Translations under genes and position numbers: made by a program | Notes under the pieces: model-generated | Database searches by the model: none | Told to the model about the DNA's origin: nothing | What the model saw: only the letters and a program-made list of their open reading frames with translations | Shown: positions 35,056 through 43,769 of the stretch, piece by piece | Layout: each line of letters starts with the position of its first letter | Numbering within the stretch: the first letter of the stretch is position 1 | Source: Roseovarius sp. M141 | GTDB taxonomy: Bacteria; Pseudomonadota; Alphaproteobacteria; Rhodobacterales; Rhodobacteraceae | Reading direction: 5' to 3' | Assembly: GCF_024355225.1 (NCBI RefSeq) | Contig: NZ_VCNH01000008.1 | Span: 2,914,001 to 2,978,000 of the forward strand | DNA: 64,000 nt

Positions 35056-35206
35056 ATGATCGCCAACAGCGCTGCAGCGCAGCTTCACCAGACCGGTCAT
35101 TCGTCCGTCGTGCAGCATCTCGGGTGGCGAGTGGCAGCAATGCGGGACTTTGCTGCCGTTCGAGTTTTGGCTGTTAAGGTCCGCTTTATGCGGTTTGCGA
35201 CAGCCG
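35056..35206. repeat. Dispersed intergenic repeat
   Basis: 35072-35116 closely resembles the reverse complement of about 57150-57195 (shared CAGCTTCA, ATTCGT and GCAGCAT blocks). 35176-35193 carries the core AAGGTCCGCTTTATGCGG, which recurs in variant form at 37561-37580 (minus), 38927-38940 and 47968-47986. A short open frame here is not considered coding. Confidence 0.6.
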
Positions 35207-35632
35207 TCATTCGTCCTTGGGGCTATCCGAGATTTTCACGGTTTCGATTGCGCGGCCAAGTTCACCCGAAAGCAGAGGCTTTGACAGCATCGCCAGCGGA
35301 CGGATTGCCGCCCTCTCCTCGTCGGTCACCTGGTGCATGCTCCCGCTCACGATGATGGACGGAATATCCATCTCCGCACGAAGCACGAACGCCGCATCCT
35401 GCCCACGGCTCCCATCAGCAAGCTGAAGATCGACGATTGCAAGATCAGGAACCGACTTTAGGGCCATCTCGATCGCCTTCGTCGCGGTCGCGGCAATGCC
35501 GACGACGTCATGTCCCATTTCTTCGAGCTGCCCTTCCAGATCAAGCGCGATAAAAATGTTGTCTTCAATTACTAGCACTTTCAGAGCGGCGGCTCCCTCA
35601 CTCGGGAAAATAAATGCGTGTCCGCCAGCCAT
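35207..35632 (-). CDS. Single-domain response regulator
   Basis: A receiver-only protein of up to 141 residues. It has the acidic pocket (VLVIEDNIFIALDLEG), phospho-acceptor Asp (LAIVDLQLADGSRGQD), the Ser/Thr switch (SIIVSGSMHQ) and conserved Lys (MLSKPLLSGELG). The ATG at 35632 overlaps the kinase gene by 35 bases and has AGAGGG close upstream. Start sites nearer the receiver (for example a GTG at VLVIEDN) are possible. Receivers of this type, paired with HisKA_2/HWE kinases, often act as phosphate sinks or relay partners. Confidence 0.85.
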   Translation of the reverse strand: MAGGHAFIFPSEGAAALKVLVIEDNIFIALDLEGQLEEMGHDVVGIAATATKAIEMALKSVPDLAIVDLQLADGSRGQDAAFVLRAEMDIPSIIVSGSMHQVTDEERAAIRPLAMLSKPLLSGELGRAIETVKISDSPKDE

Positions 35633-37028
35633 TCTTGCCCTCTACTTCGATTGTCCCGCCCAATTGCGACGCCATCCCCTTAATCAAGCGCTGTCCGAGA
35701 CCCGACGATGGTGACTTGATCTCTAAACGATCAGTAGACGAGCTTGTTCCGTCATCTGCGACCTCGAGAACGATCGTGTCGCCGCCGCTACGCCGTAGGC
35801 TGATGGTGACAGCGCCTTCGTCTTCGTTCCCGAAGGCGTGCTTGAATGAGTTGGTCACCAGCTCATTCACCGCCAGGGACAGTGTGATGGCCTTGTCGGT
35901 TGGAAGCCGGATCGGTTCCACGTCGAGCGCGATTTTCACGCCCCGGCCTTCACTCGAAAGCGAAGCGTCAAGGTGCTCTTTCAACCTTTCCATATATCTG
36001 TCGATCTGAACCGAACTGACGTCTTCGTCCTCGTAGAGCGAGGCATGGATCGCCGCTACGGCGTTCACGCGCGTCGTAGCGGCCTTGAGCGACGCGCGAG
36101 CCGCCGCGTCCTCGGTCGCGGATGCTTCCAGGTTAAGGATGCTCGTCACCATCTGGAGCGAGTTCTTCACCCGGTGGTTAACCTCTGCGATCAGGAGGTC
36201 ACGCGCGCCGACCGCCTCGCGCAGGCTCTCTTCGCGTTCGCGGATCGATGTCGCGTCAAGCACGATGCCGACGATCCTGACATGCTGCGTATCCGGATCT
36301 CGAACAGATTCGCCGTGCCCAATGGCCCATCGCACGGTTCCGTCGGGGTGCATTATCCGGTAGTCGAGATGCAGGTCCGACCCAATGGTGCGACCGGCGC
36401 GCTCAATCTCGGCTATGGTCGCCCCATGGTCATCGGGATGGATGCGGTCAAAGAACTCCTGCGCCGTTGTGACAGTCTCTCCTGGTTCAAAGCCGAACAG
36501 GGCATCCAATTGCGGCGAGCGGGTCAGCCTCCCGGAAGCCGGGTCGAACTCGAAGTAGCTGAGCTCCGCACCGCGCATTGCAGCCCTTCGCTTCGCAGCG
36601 TCAGCGCGCTCCCCCAGAATGCTCCGCGTGACGTCTTCGGCTGTATGGATCACGTGGGTCACCCGTTCCGGCTCGGATGCGTCGGCGAAGACGGGTGAGT
36701 TCAGGATGCGCCAATATCTTGTGCCGTAGCGACCGTCGGCTTCCTGGACATCGTGCTGTCGCAACGGCATTTCCTGTGCCTCGCCAGTCGCGACAACTGC
36801 GTCTGTCGAGGCCTGCAATTCCGCCTCGGCGTCCGAGTTCGGATCATCTGGATTAGCTGGGAATGCCTCGAAAACCCGGTTCCCGATTAGTTCTTCGGGC
36901 TGGCGGCCCAGCATGGCGCAATAACGTTGGTTCGCCGCGACGATCCGGAGGTCCGGCGTGAACACCATCTGCGCCGTCGGCGCTGCGTCGAAAAAAATGC
37001 CCAGATCGATACCGCTGACTTCATCCAT
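35598..37028 (-). CDS. PAS-PAS HisKA_2 family sensor histidine kinase
   Basis: About 476 residues starting MDEVSGIDLGIFFDAAPTAQ, with GGAGGG seven bases upstream. There are two PAS domains: residues ~10-140 (MVFTPDLRIVAANQRYCAML) and ~160-290 (LSYFEFDPASGRLTRSPQLD then FFDRIHPDDH). The HisKA_2 phosphotransfer motif is LLIAEVNHRVKNSLQMVTSI. The HATPase domain has LAVNELVTNSFKHAFG and GLGQRLIKGMASQLGG. There are no membrane helices, so it is cytosolic. Kinases like this often sense light (LOV) or redox; no LOV Cys motif (NCRFLQ) was seen. Confidence 0.9.
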   Translation of the reverse strand: MDEVSGIDLGIFFDAAPTAQMVFTPDLRIVAANQRYCAMLGRQPEELIGNRVFEAFPANPDDPNSDAEAELQASTDAVVATGEAQEMPLRQHDVQEADGRYGTRYWRILNSPVFADASEPERVTHVIHTAEDVTRSILGERADAAKRRAAMRGAELSYFEFDPASGRLTRSPQLDALFGFEPGETVTTAQEFFDRIHPDDHGATIAEIERAGRTIGSDLHLDYRIMHPDGTVRWAIGHGESVRDPDTQHVRIVGIVLDATSIREREESLREAVGARDLLIAEVNHRVKNSLQMVTSILNLEASATEDAAARASLKAATTRVNAVAAIHASLYEDEDVSSVQIDRYMERLKEHLDASLSSEGRGVKIALDVEPIRLPTDKAITLSLAVNELVTNSFKHAFGNEDEGAVTISLRRSGGDTIVLEVADDGTSSSTDRLEIKSPSSGLGQRLIKGMASQLGGTIEVEGKNGWRTRIYFPE

Positions 37029-37286
37029 TCTAGTGCCCTCCGGCAGCACGATTTAGCGAGAGCTCAGCACAAATATGCAAGCTTCAGCGTGATGTTGGAA
37101 AAACGGATACCAAACAGACTCTTGGGTGAGCAAGACGCATTCTTAGGGCTGCTATATAGCTTTTCGGTTGTCAGTAGCCCTCAAAGAGGAGCACTGGTCT
37201 TGCTGCGACAAGTTCCAAAGGCCGGTTCAAGGGGTGTCAGCTGAGGTGGCTAATTGGCAGCTGAGGCATGCTCGCGGCTCGGTTGA

Positions 37287-37538
37287 TGTCGGCTTCACAT
37301 CTCGACCCGCCAGTACGCTCGTATTGTCCGAGAATGGGTGACGTCCATTGGCTTGGAGGCCAGCGCCTATGGCACGCACTCGATGCGGCGCACCAAGGTG
37401 ACGCAGATCTATAAGAAGACCGGCAACCTGCGGGCGGTGCAGCTCCTCCTTGGCCACACGAAGATGGACAGTACGGTGCGTTACCTCGGCGTGGAGCTCG
37501 AAGATGCGCTGGCTATCGCCGAAGCTATCGAAATCTAA
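37287..37538 (+). pseudogene. C-terminal fragment of a tyrosine recombinase (integrase)
   Basis: The frame open from 37287 reads HISTRQYARIVREWVTSIGL, then THSMRRTKVTQIYKKTGNLR, AVQLLLGHTKMDSTVRYLGV and a short tail. It carries the tyrosine recombinase residues His-x-x-Arg (HSMR), His (LLGHT) and the nucleophile Tyr (VRYLG). The N-terminal core-binding domain and first catalytic Arg are missing, so it is a remnant. An integrated element may once have bordered this position. Confidence 0.85.
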
Positions 37539-37555
37539 ATGCCTGGGCCGTCTTC

Positions 37556-37640
37556 GGAGACGGCCGAAGCGGACATTCCAATCCTTGCTTGGATGCCGCG
37601 GTGCGGCCCAACATAGCGGACATGTGAAGATTATCGGGCC
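37556..37640 (-). repeat. Dispersed intergenic repeat copy
   Basis: On the minus strand this reads ...GGAATGTCCGCTTCGGCCG and, further upstream, ACATGTCCGCTATGTTGG. These are two half-copies of the GTCCGCTT core seen at 35176, 38927 and 47968. They are non-coding and lie directly after the integrase remnant. Confidence 0.55.
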
Positions 37641-37709
37641 TACCGCCAACCCCGCCTTGCACAAGCCGCACAGAAGTACAATATACGTTAAAAGCTGGGG
37701 GGATAGACC

Positions 37710-38207
37710 ATGGATCAGGTAGTAGGTTCAATTGCGGAATTGTTCCGGACTTACTTCTTTGACGCAGCCTCTCTCTTAATTGCTTCTGCCGCACTCATCT
37801 ATGCCGCCCTCGCCCATCGTATCTCCAAGAAAGCCCAGGCCACAGCGCAAGAGTACGAGGTGGTCGCGTTGAAGATGACGGCTCAAGAAAAACGCATGCG
37901 AGCAAAACGTAGTTTTCTGACGCTGAAATCGGCCTGCCAAGAGATACGCAGCCGGTGGAGCGTTCATCATGATCGTCATTACCCTATCATGGGAAGCCAA
38001 GAGTTCCGTAGGAATGACACGCTTCACATCGCACAGCTAGAAAGTGAAGGATGCGAGCTACTAAAGCGGCTTGAACTGGATCTGCCCGATAGTGAAGCTT
38101 TGAATGCGGGCGCTCTCGCTGAGTACATTCAGCGCGCAGATGAAACTGCATTGAGAATTGAGCAGCTGGCGCTTCATCTATTGCCTCCGAAACCCCTGGT
38201 TGCTTAA
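37710..38207 (+). CDS. Membrane-anchored hypothetical protein (165 aa)
   Basis: A 165-residue protein with one N-terminal membrane helix (FDAASLLIASAALIYAALAH). A predicted coiled or helical cytosolic domain follows, rich in Lys/Arg/Glu (KKAQATAQEYEVVALKMTAQ, then RSFLTLKSACQEIRSRW). GGGGGG precedes the ATG by seven bases. No known family. It is flanked by an integrase remnant and an IS3 relic, so it may be stranded cargo of a lost element. Confidence 0.6.
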   Translation: MDQVVGSIAELFRTYFFDAASLLIASAALIYAALAHRISKKAQATAQEYEVVALKMTAQEKRMRAKRSFLTLKSACQEIRSRWSVHHDRHYPIMGSQEFRRNDTLHIAQLESEGCELLKRLELDLPDSEALNAGALAEYIQRADETALRIEQLALHLLPPKPLVA

Positions 38208-38230
38208 ACGGTCACCAGCGATCAAAAGCA

Positions 38231-38297
38231 TCGTTCCGATAGGTCAAAGGTCGACCATGCACTAACAACCAGACTGGACCACTTAACGGAGGCAGAC
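38231..38297 (+). mobile_element. Relic of an IS3-family terminus
   Basis: The sequence encodes IGQRSTMH and stop, matching the last residues of the IS3 OrfB at 15524 (IDQRPTMH). It then continues with CACTAAC and CTGGACCAC, as in that element's end. It is only ~65 bases long; the rest of the element is gone. The GGAGG serving the next gene lies at the edge of this relic. Confidence 0.75.
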
Positions 38298-38298
38298 C

Positions 38299-38724
38299 GT
38301 GATTCACATATCTTTTAATGTAAGCTCTCTTTTGGTTGGCACGGAAAGATACCGGCTAATTACCGATACAGAGGGTGAGTTAACGATTTTCTCAAGCGGG
38401 AAGTTGGTATTTTCTCACGATGGGATTCTCTTAGTTGAATTTGCACGTTGTTTGAGTGCGTGGGTTGCGGCAGAGCGTCAAAGGTCTGGTCAAGAATTTT
38501 TCTATAGCTCTATGGACTTTGAAGAAGAGCCGGTACTGGCATTTAAACATGGAGAAGCCGGGGGTTTAATAATTGTATCAGCGCTTGTAGAGGTTCCACG
38601 AGATATTACCCTTATGTCTAGTGATCTAATTAGGGCGTCAAAAAATTTCCTACATGAATTATATGATTACTTATCATCTGCTGGCATCAATCCTGATAAT
38701 TATGACACATTCGCGCGATATTGA
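38299..38724 (+). CDS. Hypothetical protein (141 aa), AT-rich orphan
   Basis: A 141-residue protein from a GTG start (IHISFNVSSLLVGTERYRLI), with GGAGG six bases upstream. It is acidic and mixed alpha/beta (ELTIFSSGKLVFSHDGILLV and LVEVPRDITLMSSDLIRASK). Its base composition is clearly more AT-rich than its neighbours, indicating transfer. The size and composition recall immunity-type proteins, but no toxin gene is adjacent and no family is recognised. Confidence 0.6.
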   Translation: MIHISFNVSSLLVGTERYRLITDTEGELTIFSSGKLVFSHDGILLVEFARCLSAWVAAERQRSGQEFFYSSMDFEEEPVLAFKHGEAGGLIIVSALVEVPRDITLMSSDLIRASKNFLHELYDYLSSAGINPDNYDTFARY

Positions 38725-39294
38725 GGCGCATCTTGAATTTCCTTAATTATTAATATCATGTCGCTCTTACCTGCCTAACTCGAAATCATTGCTGACCACC
38801 ACTGAAGTTTCAATTTCTAAAAAATTCAAAAATATAAAGACCAATAAAAGAGTTGGATATTCTATCCCTATGGAACCTTGGATTTTCAATTTTTCGGATC
38901 AGCGCCAAGCGATAATAAGGCCCCTCAACGTCCGCTTTAAACGCCTTGATTCATGGTGGGCCGACTGCAGCGAAAGACAGCTTCCCGCCCATTCTGTGGA
39001 AAAACTCTGCCACGCAAAAATCGACCCGACAATCTGGAACATCGCTCTCATCACAGGCCCATAGGCAAACCATGTTTTCGGAAAGGCCTCTTCGAGGGAA
39101 AGTATTCTGCTGATCCTACCCGTTGGGACGAGGTGGTGAGTTTTTCAACGAAATCCGCCCTCTGTGTCGATAATTGCAGCATCGACACGAACCGGCCCAT
39201 TGCGGATCTTGTCGGAGAGATCTGACGCTTCAGCGGATACCTCATGCTCGCGTATTTCCGAATTGTTGGTGGTCATGAGCATGTCCTTATTCGT
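38725..39294. other. Non-coding, AT-rich region with dispersed repeat
   Basis: About 570 bases. 38725-38880 is AT-rich, like the preceding gene. 38925-39020 holds a copy of the dispersed repeat (AACGTCCGCTTTAAACG and further GC-rich blocks). Open frames at 38789, 38953 and 39051 lack ribosome sites and known domains and are not called. Confidence 0.45.
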
Positions 39295-40416
39295 TTATCT
39301 GTGTGTATTCATCACTTGGCGCCTACGGCGGATCTGCACCCGCACTGCCTCGGCCGCCAATCCGACGATCAAACCCGCCCCGGCACCCAGTGCCACAGTC
39401 ATTATAGCGGCAGCCCCGATAACGGGGCGACAGTCAGCTCTGGCGTCGAACATCCGGCGGCTCAGCACCAGATCAGCCGCTGCATAGGCCAGCAGCGCGC
39501 CGACCACTGGCATCGGGATCATCGTGAGCCATCCGATCACATCCCGTCCGGCCAGCGCCGCCGCCACACACAATACCGCCATGATCATTGGAGAACCGAT
39601 CCCGCGCGCGCCGAACCTGTGATGCGCCGCAATGCCGCCCGCGCCGTGGCACATGGGGAGGGCACCAAACGGCACCAAAAACAGATTAAGCGCCCCGCTG
39701 GTCGCCGCCAGCTTGCGCTGGCTTACCAATGAAGCGCGGGACGGATAAAGCGACCGCGTCACCGCCGCCGCAACGACAACCGCGTTAAGCAGCGTCAGGG
39801 GCAGCTGCGCTGTGATGCCCGACAGCAGCGCGCGGATTGAGATATTGGCATCCGGCGCCTCAGTGATAACGAGCGGGTCGCTTACAGGGGCAACCAGAAC
39901 TGCCGCACCCACGACGATCAACGCCCACGGCCCACGGCCCCAGATCAACGACAGCGCAAGCACCGCCAGAGCAGGGATCGCCAGCGCCCATTGTGCGGCC
40001 ATCAAATCAATAGCAACCATTCCCAGCATCAGCCCAAGCCCGACCTGTAACCCGGTCACGACAGATTGCGGAATGGCCCATGCGACTTTGCCAAGCTGGG
40101 CGCTTGCGGAGAACACCAGCAGAAAGGCTCCGATGATCGCACCTGTCCATGCGGTTTCGGGCGCGGTCAGGCTTCCGGCAATGATGAGCGCGCCGACGGC
40201 CTTCATGGGCTGCACAGCGATGGGTGCCCTGTAGACTAACGCCACCAGCGCGTAACCGGCCGCGAACCCGACGAAAACCGGCGTGGGTGCCAAGATACCG
40301 GCACCGGTAATTGCAATCACATAGGGCAGAAATGTCCCGAGATCGCCAAGCGCACCGGAAACCTCTCCACTGAAAGAGCGGAGCCATTCGCCGATGCTGG
40401 AGCTTGGTCGGGTCAT
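39295..40416 (-). CDS. MOT1/SulP-like molybdate or sulfate transporter
   Basis: A 373-residue protein with about ten to twelve hydrophobic helices. It has the MFS_MOT1 signatures GALGDLGTFLPYVIAITGAG and, later, VPFGALPMCHGAGGIAAHHRFGAR (given here in part). PMCHGAGG is the conserved substrate motif of this family, which carries molybdate in plants and bacteria. It is divergent from the tupBCA operon across a ~145-base gap and probably shares its regulation. Sulfate is the alternative substrate. Confidence 0.85.
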   Translation of the reverse strand: MTRPSSSIGEWLRSFSGEVSGALGDLGTFLPYVIAITGAGILAPTPVFVGFAAGYALVALVYRAPIAVQPMKAVGALIIAGSLTAPETAWTGAIIGAFLLVFSASAQLGKVAWAIPQSVVTGLQVGLGLMLGMVAIDLMAAQWALAIPALAVLALSLIWGRGPWALIVVGAAVLVAPVSDPLVITEAPDANISIRALLSGITAQLPLTLLNAVVVAAAVTRSLYPSRASLVSQRKLAATSGALNLFLVPFGALPMCHGAGGIAAHHRFGARGIGSPMIMAVLCVAAALAGRDVIGWLTMIPMPVVGALLAYAAADLVLSRRMFDARADCRPVIGAAAIMTVALGAGAGLIVGLAAEAVRVQIRRRRQVMNTHR

Positions 40417-40562
40417 TCCGCGTCGATTACCATCCGATCATCGTTCCAGAATACCGCAATATCCGCCCTTAGCCAGCCGCGTCATCGAAGTTGACCACTC
40501 ATCGCTATGGATTCATATGCGTTATTGTGCAATTTTTCCGAGGAATGGGAGGATATGCAGGA

Positions 40563-41270
40563 ATGGAGAGCTTTTCGGCGATCTTTATGGAAGCGGTGGC
40601 GCTTATCCTGTCGTGGGACCCCGACGTGATCGAGATCATCGTGTTATCGCTGCAAGTGACCATAACGGCGGTTGCCGCAGCCTGTCTGATCGGGCTGCCT
40701 TTGGGGGCCGTGATCGGCGCATTCCGGTTTCCGTTACGCACTGGCGTGATCGTCGCTCTGAATACGCTAATGGGCCTGCCGCCGGTGGTGGTAGGATTGC
40801 TGGTCTATCTGATGCTCTCCGCCGCAGGTCCGTTGGGGGTGTTAGGCCTGCTTTACACGCCCACGGCCATGATCGTGGCGCAGACCATTTTGGTGACACC
40901 CATCGTTGCAGCCTTAACGCGGCAAGTGATCGAAGACCTTAATGGAGAATATGCAGAACAGTTCGCCTCGCTCGGCGTCGGCCCGCTGGACCGTATTCTG
41001 GCTCTGCTCTGGGACGCGCGCTACAGCTTGCTGACGGTCGCGCTGGCGGGGTTCGGACGTGCAGTAGCCGAGGTTGGCGCGGTCATTATCGTCGGAGGCA
41101 ATATCAACCATGTCACCCGCGTGATGACAACCACCATTGCGCTGGAAACCTCAAAGGGAAACATGCAGCTTGCACTGGCGCTTGGCCTTATTCTGCTGAC
41201 GATTGCGGTGATCGTGAATGGCCTTTTGATGGCGATTCGCGGGACCGCTGCAAGGGCAGCTTATGTCTGA
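40563..41270 (+). CDS. tupB: Tungstate-type ABC transporter permease
   Basis: About 235 residues starting MESFSAIFMEAVALILSWDP, with GGGAGGA nine bases upstream; an ATG at 40545 is also in frame. Five to six membrane helices are present (IIVLSLQVTITAVAAACLIG, GVIVALNTLMGLPPVVVGLL). The EAA-type loop reads YAEQFASLGVGPLDRILALL, followed by AEVGAVIIVGGNI. This layout matches TupB/WtpB-like single-permease oxyanion importers. It overlaps tupC by eight bases. Confidence 0.85.
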   Translation: MESFSAIFMEAVALILSWDPDVIEIIVLSLQVTITAVAAACLIGLPLGAVIGAFRFPLRTGVIVALNTLMGLPPVVVGLLVYLMLSAAGPLGVLGLLYTPTAMIVAQTILVTPIVAALTRQVIEDLNGEYAEQFASLGVGPLDRILALLWDARYSLLTVALAGFGRAVAEVGAVIIVGGNINHVTRVMTTTIALETSKGNMQLALALGLILLTIAVIVNGLLMAIRGTAARAAYV

Positions 41271-42033
41271 GGCCTTCATCGATATACGAGACCATAGTGG
41301 GGTGGCGCCTGCTCCGCTTCTGTCAGCACGCGGCTTGTGCTTCGACGCTGGCGGGCAGCGGTTAATCGATGGGATTGATCTGGATATAGTGCCGGGCCGT
41401 TGCACAGTGATTATGGGTGCCAATGGCAGCGGCAAAAGCCTGCTTTTGAGGCTACTACATGGCTTGATCCAGCCGACTGAGGGGCGTGTGTCATGGCGCG
41501 GGCAGCCACTGGATCGAGACGCGCGGCAGGAACAGGCGATGGTATTTCAGCGCCCCGTGATGTTGCGCCGCTCCGTCGCGGCAAACCTGCGTTTTGCGCT
41601 GTCCGTGCTCGGCATCCGGGGGGCTGAGGGCAAGGCGCGGGAGGCTGAAACAATCGCCCTCGCTCGAATGGACGCGCTGAAAGACAAGCCCGCTCGCGTT
41701 TTGTCCGGCGGAGAGCAACAGCGGCTTGCAATGGCGCGCGCCATGATCAGCGCACCGCGCATGCTGTTCCTCGACGAGCCAACTGCAAGCCTCGATCCCG
41801 CCTCGATCCTGGCGATTGAGCATCTGATCCAAGACGCGCGCGACAACGGCACCACAATCGTTCTCGTAACCCATGACCCCGGTCAGGCCCGCAGGCTGGG
41901 CGATGATCTCATTTTTCTTCATGGCGGACGTGTCGCCGAAACCGGCCCTGTCGAGCGGGTGCTGGAAGAGCCGACATCAGAGGCCGCGCAGGCATGGCTT
42001 GGCGGGCGTCTGTTCGTTCCATCCGAAACGTAA
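41263..42033 (+). CDS. tupC: Tungstate-type ABC transporter ATP-binding protein
   Basis: A 256-residue ABC ATPase. Walker A is VIMGANGSGKSLLLRLLHG, the Q-loop lies in ALVFQRP-like AMVFQRPVMLRRSVA, the signature is VLSGGEQQRLAMARAM and Walker B is MLFLDEPTASLDPAS, with the switch His in VLVTHDPGQ. It energises uptake through TupB. No C-terminal oxyanion-binding TOBE domain is present, as is usual for TupC. It ends 28 bases before tupA. Confidence 0.9.
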   Translation: MSEAFIDIRDHSGVAPAPLLSARGLCFDAGGQRLIDGIDLDIVPGRCTVIMGANGSGKSLLLRLLHGLIQPTEGRVSWRGQPLDRDARQEQAMVFQRPVMLRRSVAANLRFALSVLGIRGAEGKAREAETIALARMDALKDKPARVLSGGEQQRLAMARAMISAPRMLFLDEPTASLDPASILAIEHLIQDARDNGTTIVLVTHDPGQARRLGDDLIFLHGGRVAETGPVERVLEEPTSEAAQAWLGGRLFVPSET

Positions 42034-42061
42034 AACCAAAGTATCATAAAGGAGAATGATA

Positions 42062-42886
42062 ATGTTTAGACGCAACTTCCTCGGCTTGGCCTCAGCGGGC
42101 CTTCTGGCACTTGGCCTGTCCGGCCCAGCTGCCGCGCAGGACGATTTTATTATCGTCCAGTCCACCACATCGACCCAAAACTCGGGGCTCTACGAATACC
42201 TCCTGCCGATTTTTCAGGACAAGACTGGCATCGAGGTGCGCGTCGTTGCCGTCGGCACCGGTCAGGCGATCAAGAACGCCACCAATGGCGACGGGGACGT
42301 GCTGTTTGTCCATGCCAAACCGGCAGAGGAAAAATTCGTCGCCGACGGTGACGGGGTTAGCCGCAGCGACGTGATGTATAATGACTTTATCATCGTCGGG
42401 CCTCCGGATGATCCAGCGGGCGTAGCGGGCATGTCCGATGTCGCCGCCGCCATGGCCAAGATCGCCGAGGCGGAGGCCCCCTTTGCCTCGCGCGGCGATG
42501 ACAGCGGCACCCACAAGGCCGAGCTTCGCCTGTGGAAAGACGCAGGCGTTGACGTCGATGCAGCATCCGGCGGCTGGTATCGCGAAACCGGCTCTGGCAT
42601 GGGGGCTACGCTAAACACGGGCACCGGCATGAACGCCTATATCATGACCGACCGCGCGACCTGGATCAGCTTTGGCAACAAGGGCGACTATGGAATTGCG
42701 GTCGAAGGCGATGAGAAGATGTTCAACCAGTATGGCATCATCCTCGTGAACCCTGAAAAGCACGCCAACGTGAAGGCCGATCTGGGCCAGCAATTCATCG
42801 ACTGGGTGCTTTCCAATGAAGGCCAAGCCGCGATTGCCGACTTCAAGGTCGACGGCCAGCAGCTATTCTTCCCCAACGCAAAATAA
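42062..42886 (+). CDS. tupA: Tungstate-binding periplasmic protein
   Basis: A 274-residue substrate-binding protein with a signal peptide (MFRRNFLGLASAGLLALGLS ... AAAQ). The ligand region IIVQSTTSTQNSGLYEYLLP carries the TTST motif typical of TupA. A second motif RGDDSGTHKAELRLWKDAG and GMGATLNTGTGMNAYIMTDR are also family features. AAAGGAG seven bases before the ATG at 42062 decides the start over the ATG at 42056. TupA binds tungstate in strong preference to molybdate in characterised cases. Confidence 0.9.
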   Translation: MFRRNFLGLASAGLLALGLSGPAAAQDDFIIVQSTTSTQNSGLYEYLLPIFQDKTGIEVRVVAVGTGQAIKNATNGDGDVLFVHAKPAEEKFVADGDGVSRSDVMYNDFIIVGPPDDPAGVAGMSDVAAAMAKIAEAEAPFASRGDDSGTHKAELRLWKDAGVDVDAASGGWYRETGSGMGATLNTGTGMNAYIMTDRATWISFGNKGDYGIAVEGDEKMFNQYGIILVNPEKHANVKADLGQQFIDWVLSNEGQAAIADFKVDGQQLFFPNAK

Positions 42887-42895
42887 TCTGATGAT

Positions 42896-42925
42896 AAGGC
42901 GCGCCTACAGCGGGCGCGCCTTTCT
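42896..42925 (+). terminator. Hairpin terminator after tupA
   Basis: AAGGCGCGCC pairs with GGCGCGCCTT across a seven-base loop and is followed by TCTTAAA. It lies ten bases after the tupA stop and may separate tupBCA from the modA-like gene, perhaps partly. Confidence 0.8.
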
Positions 42926-42943
42926 TAAATTTAGGGGTATCCC

Positions 42944-43736
42944 ATGAAATCCATCATCACAGCCGGAATTTTCGCAATGACAGTGGTTGCAGGGCCCGCC
43001 ATCGCCCAAGAGGTCCGCTTGCACGCGGCGGGCAGTCTCAAGACGGCAATGACAGATATTGCAGACGCTTTTGAAACCGCGACGGGCGCAACGGTCCAGC
43101 GCAAATTCGGCCCCTCTGGCCTGCTCCGTGAACGGATCGAACAAGGTGAACTCGCCGAGGTCTTCGCCTCCGCCAACATGCGCCACCCGCAAACGCTTGC
43201 CGATGAGGGCCTGTCCGGCACTGTGACTATGTTCGCTCGCAACAGCCTGTGCGCGCTGGCGCAACAGGAGGTCGAGGTCACGAGTGATACAGTCTTGGAT
43301 GTCATGCTATCAGATGACATCCGGCTTGGCACCTCAACGCCCAAGGCCGACCCTTCGGGTGATTACGCTTGGGAATTATTCGGCAAGGCGGGCGAGGTTC
43401 GACAAGGCGCCACCGCCACGCTCGAAGCCAAAGCCCTGCAACTCACCGGTGGGCCGAACAGCGCTACGCCGCCAGAGGGCCGCAACCCCTATGGCTGGGT
43501 TATGAGCGAGGATCGGGCGGATCTGTTCCTGACCTACTGCACCAACGCAGTGCTTGCCCAGCGTGACACCCCGACATTACAGATCGTGCAACTGCCCGAG
43601 GCGCTGGTCGTTGGGGCCGACTACGGCTTGAGCGTGCTGAACGATGCCTCCACAAGCAGACGATCTGGCCGCCTTCATCCTTGCGTCCGACGGGCAGCAG
43701 ATCCTTGCGAGCTATGGATTTGAAACTGTAAAGTAA
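42944..43736 (+). pseudogene. ModA-like oxyanion-binding protein, frameshifted near the C-terminus
   Basis: The first ~245 codons encode a type-2 periplasmic binding protein with a signal peptide (MKSIITAGIFAMTVVAGPAI). It has VRLHAAGSLKTAMTDIADAF (the AAGSL ligand motif of ModA relatives), GPSGLLRERIEQGELAEVFA and GTSTPKADPSGDYAWELFGK. After GLSVLNDAS the annotated frame runs into unrelated sequence and stops at 43723. One base later, the natural ending can be read in another frame (QADDLAAFILASDGQQILAS, then YGFETVK and a stop at 43736). A one-base insertion near 43652 is the simplest explanation. A sequencing error is possible. Confidence 0.8.
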
Positions 43737-43769
43737 GACGCCAATAATGGCTTATCCAACGTCCATACT

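Noticed and set aside
38789..39245. Short open frames at 38789, 38953 and 39051
   Set aside because: They lack ribosome sites and domains and run through the dispersed repeat.
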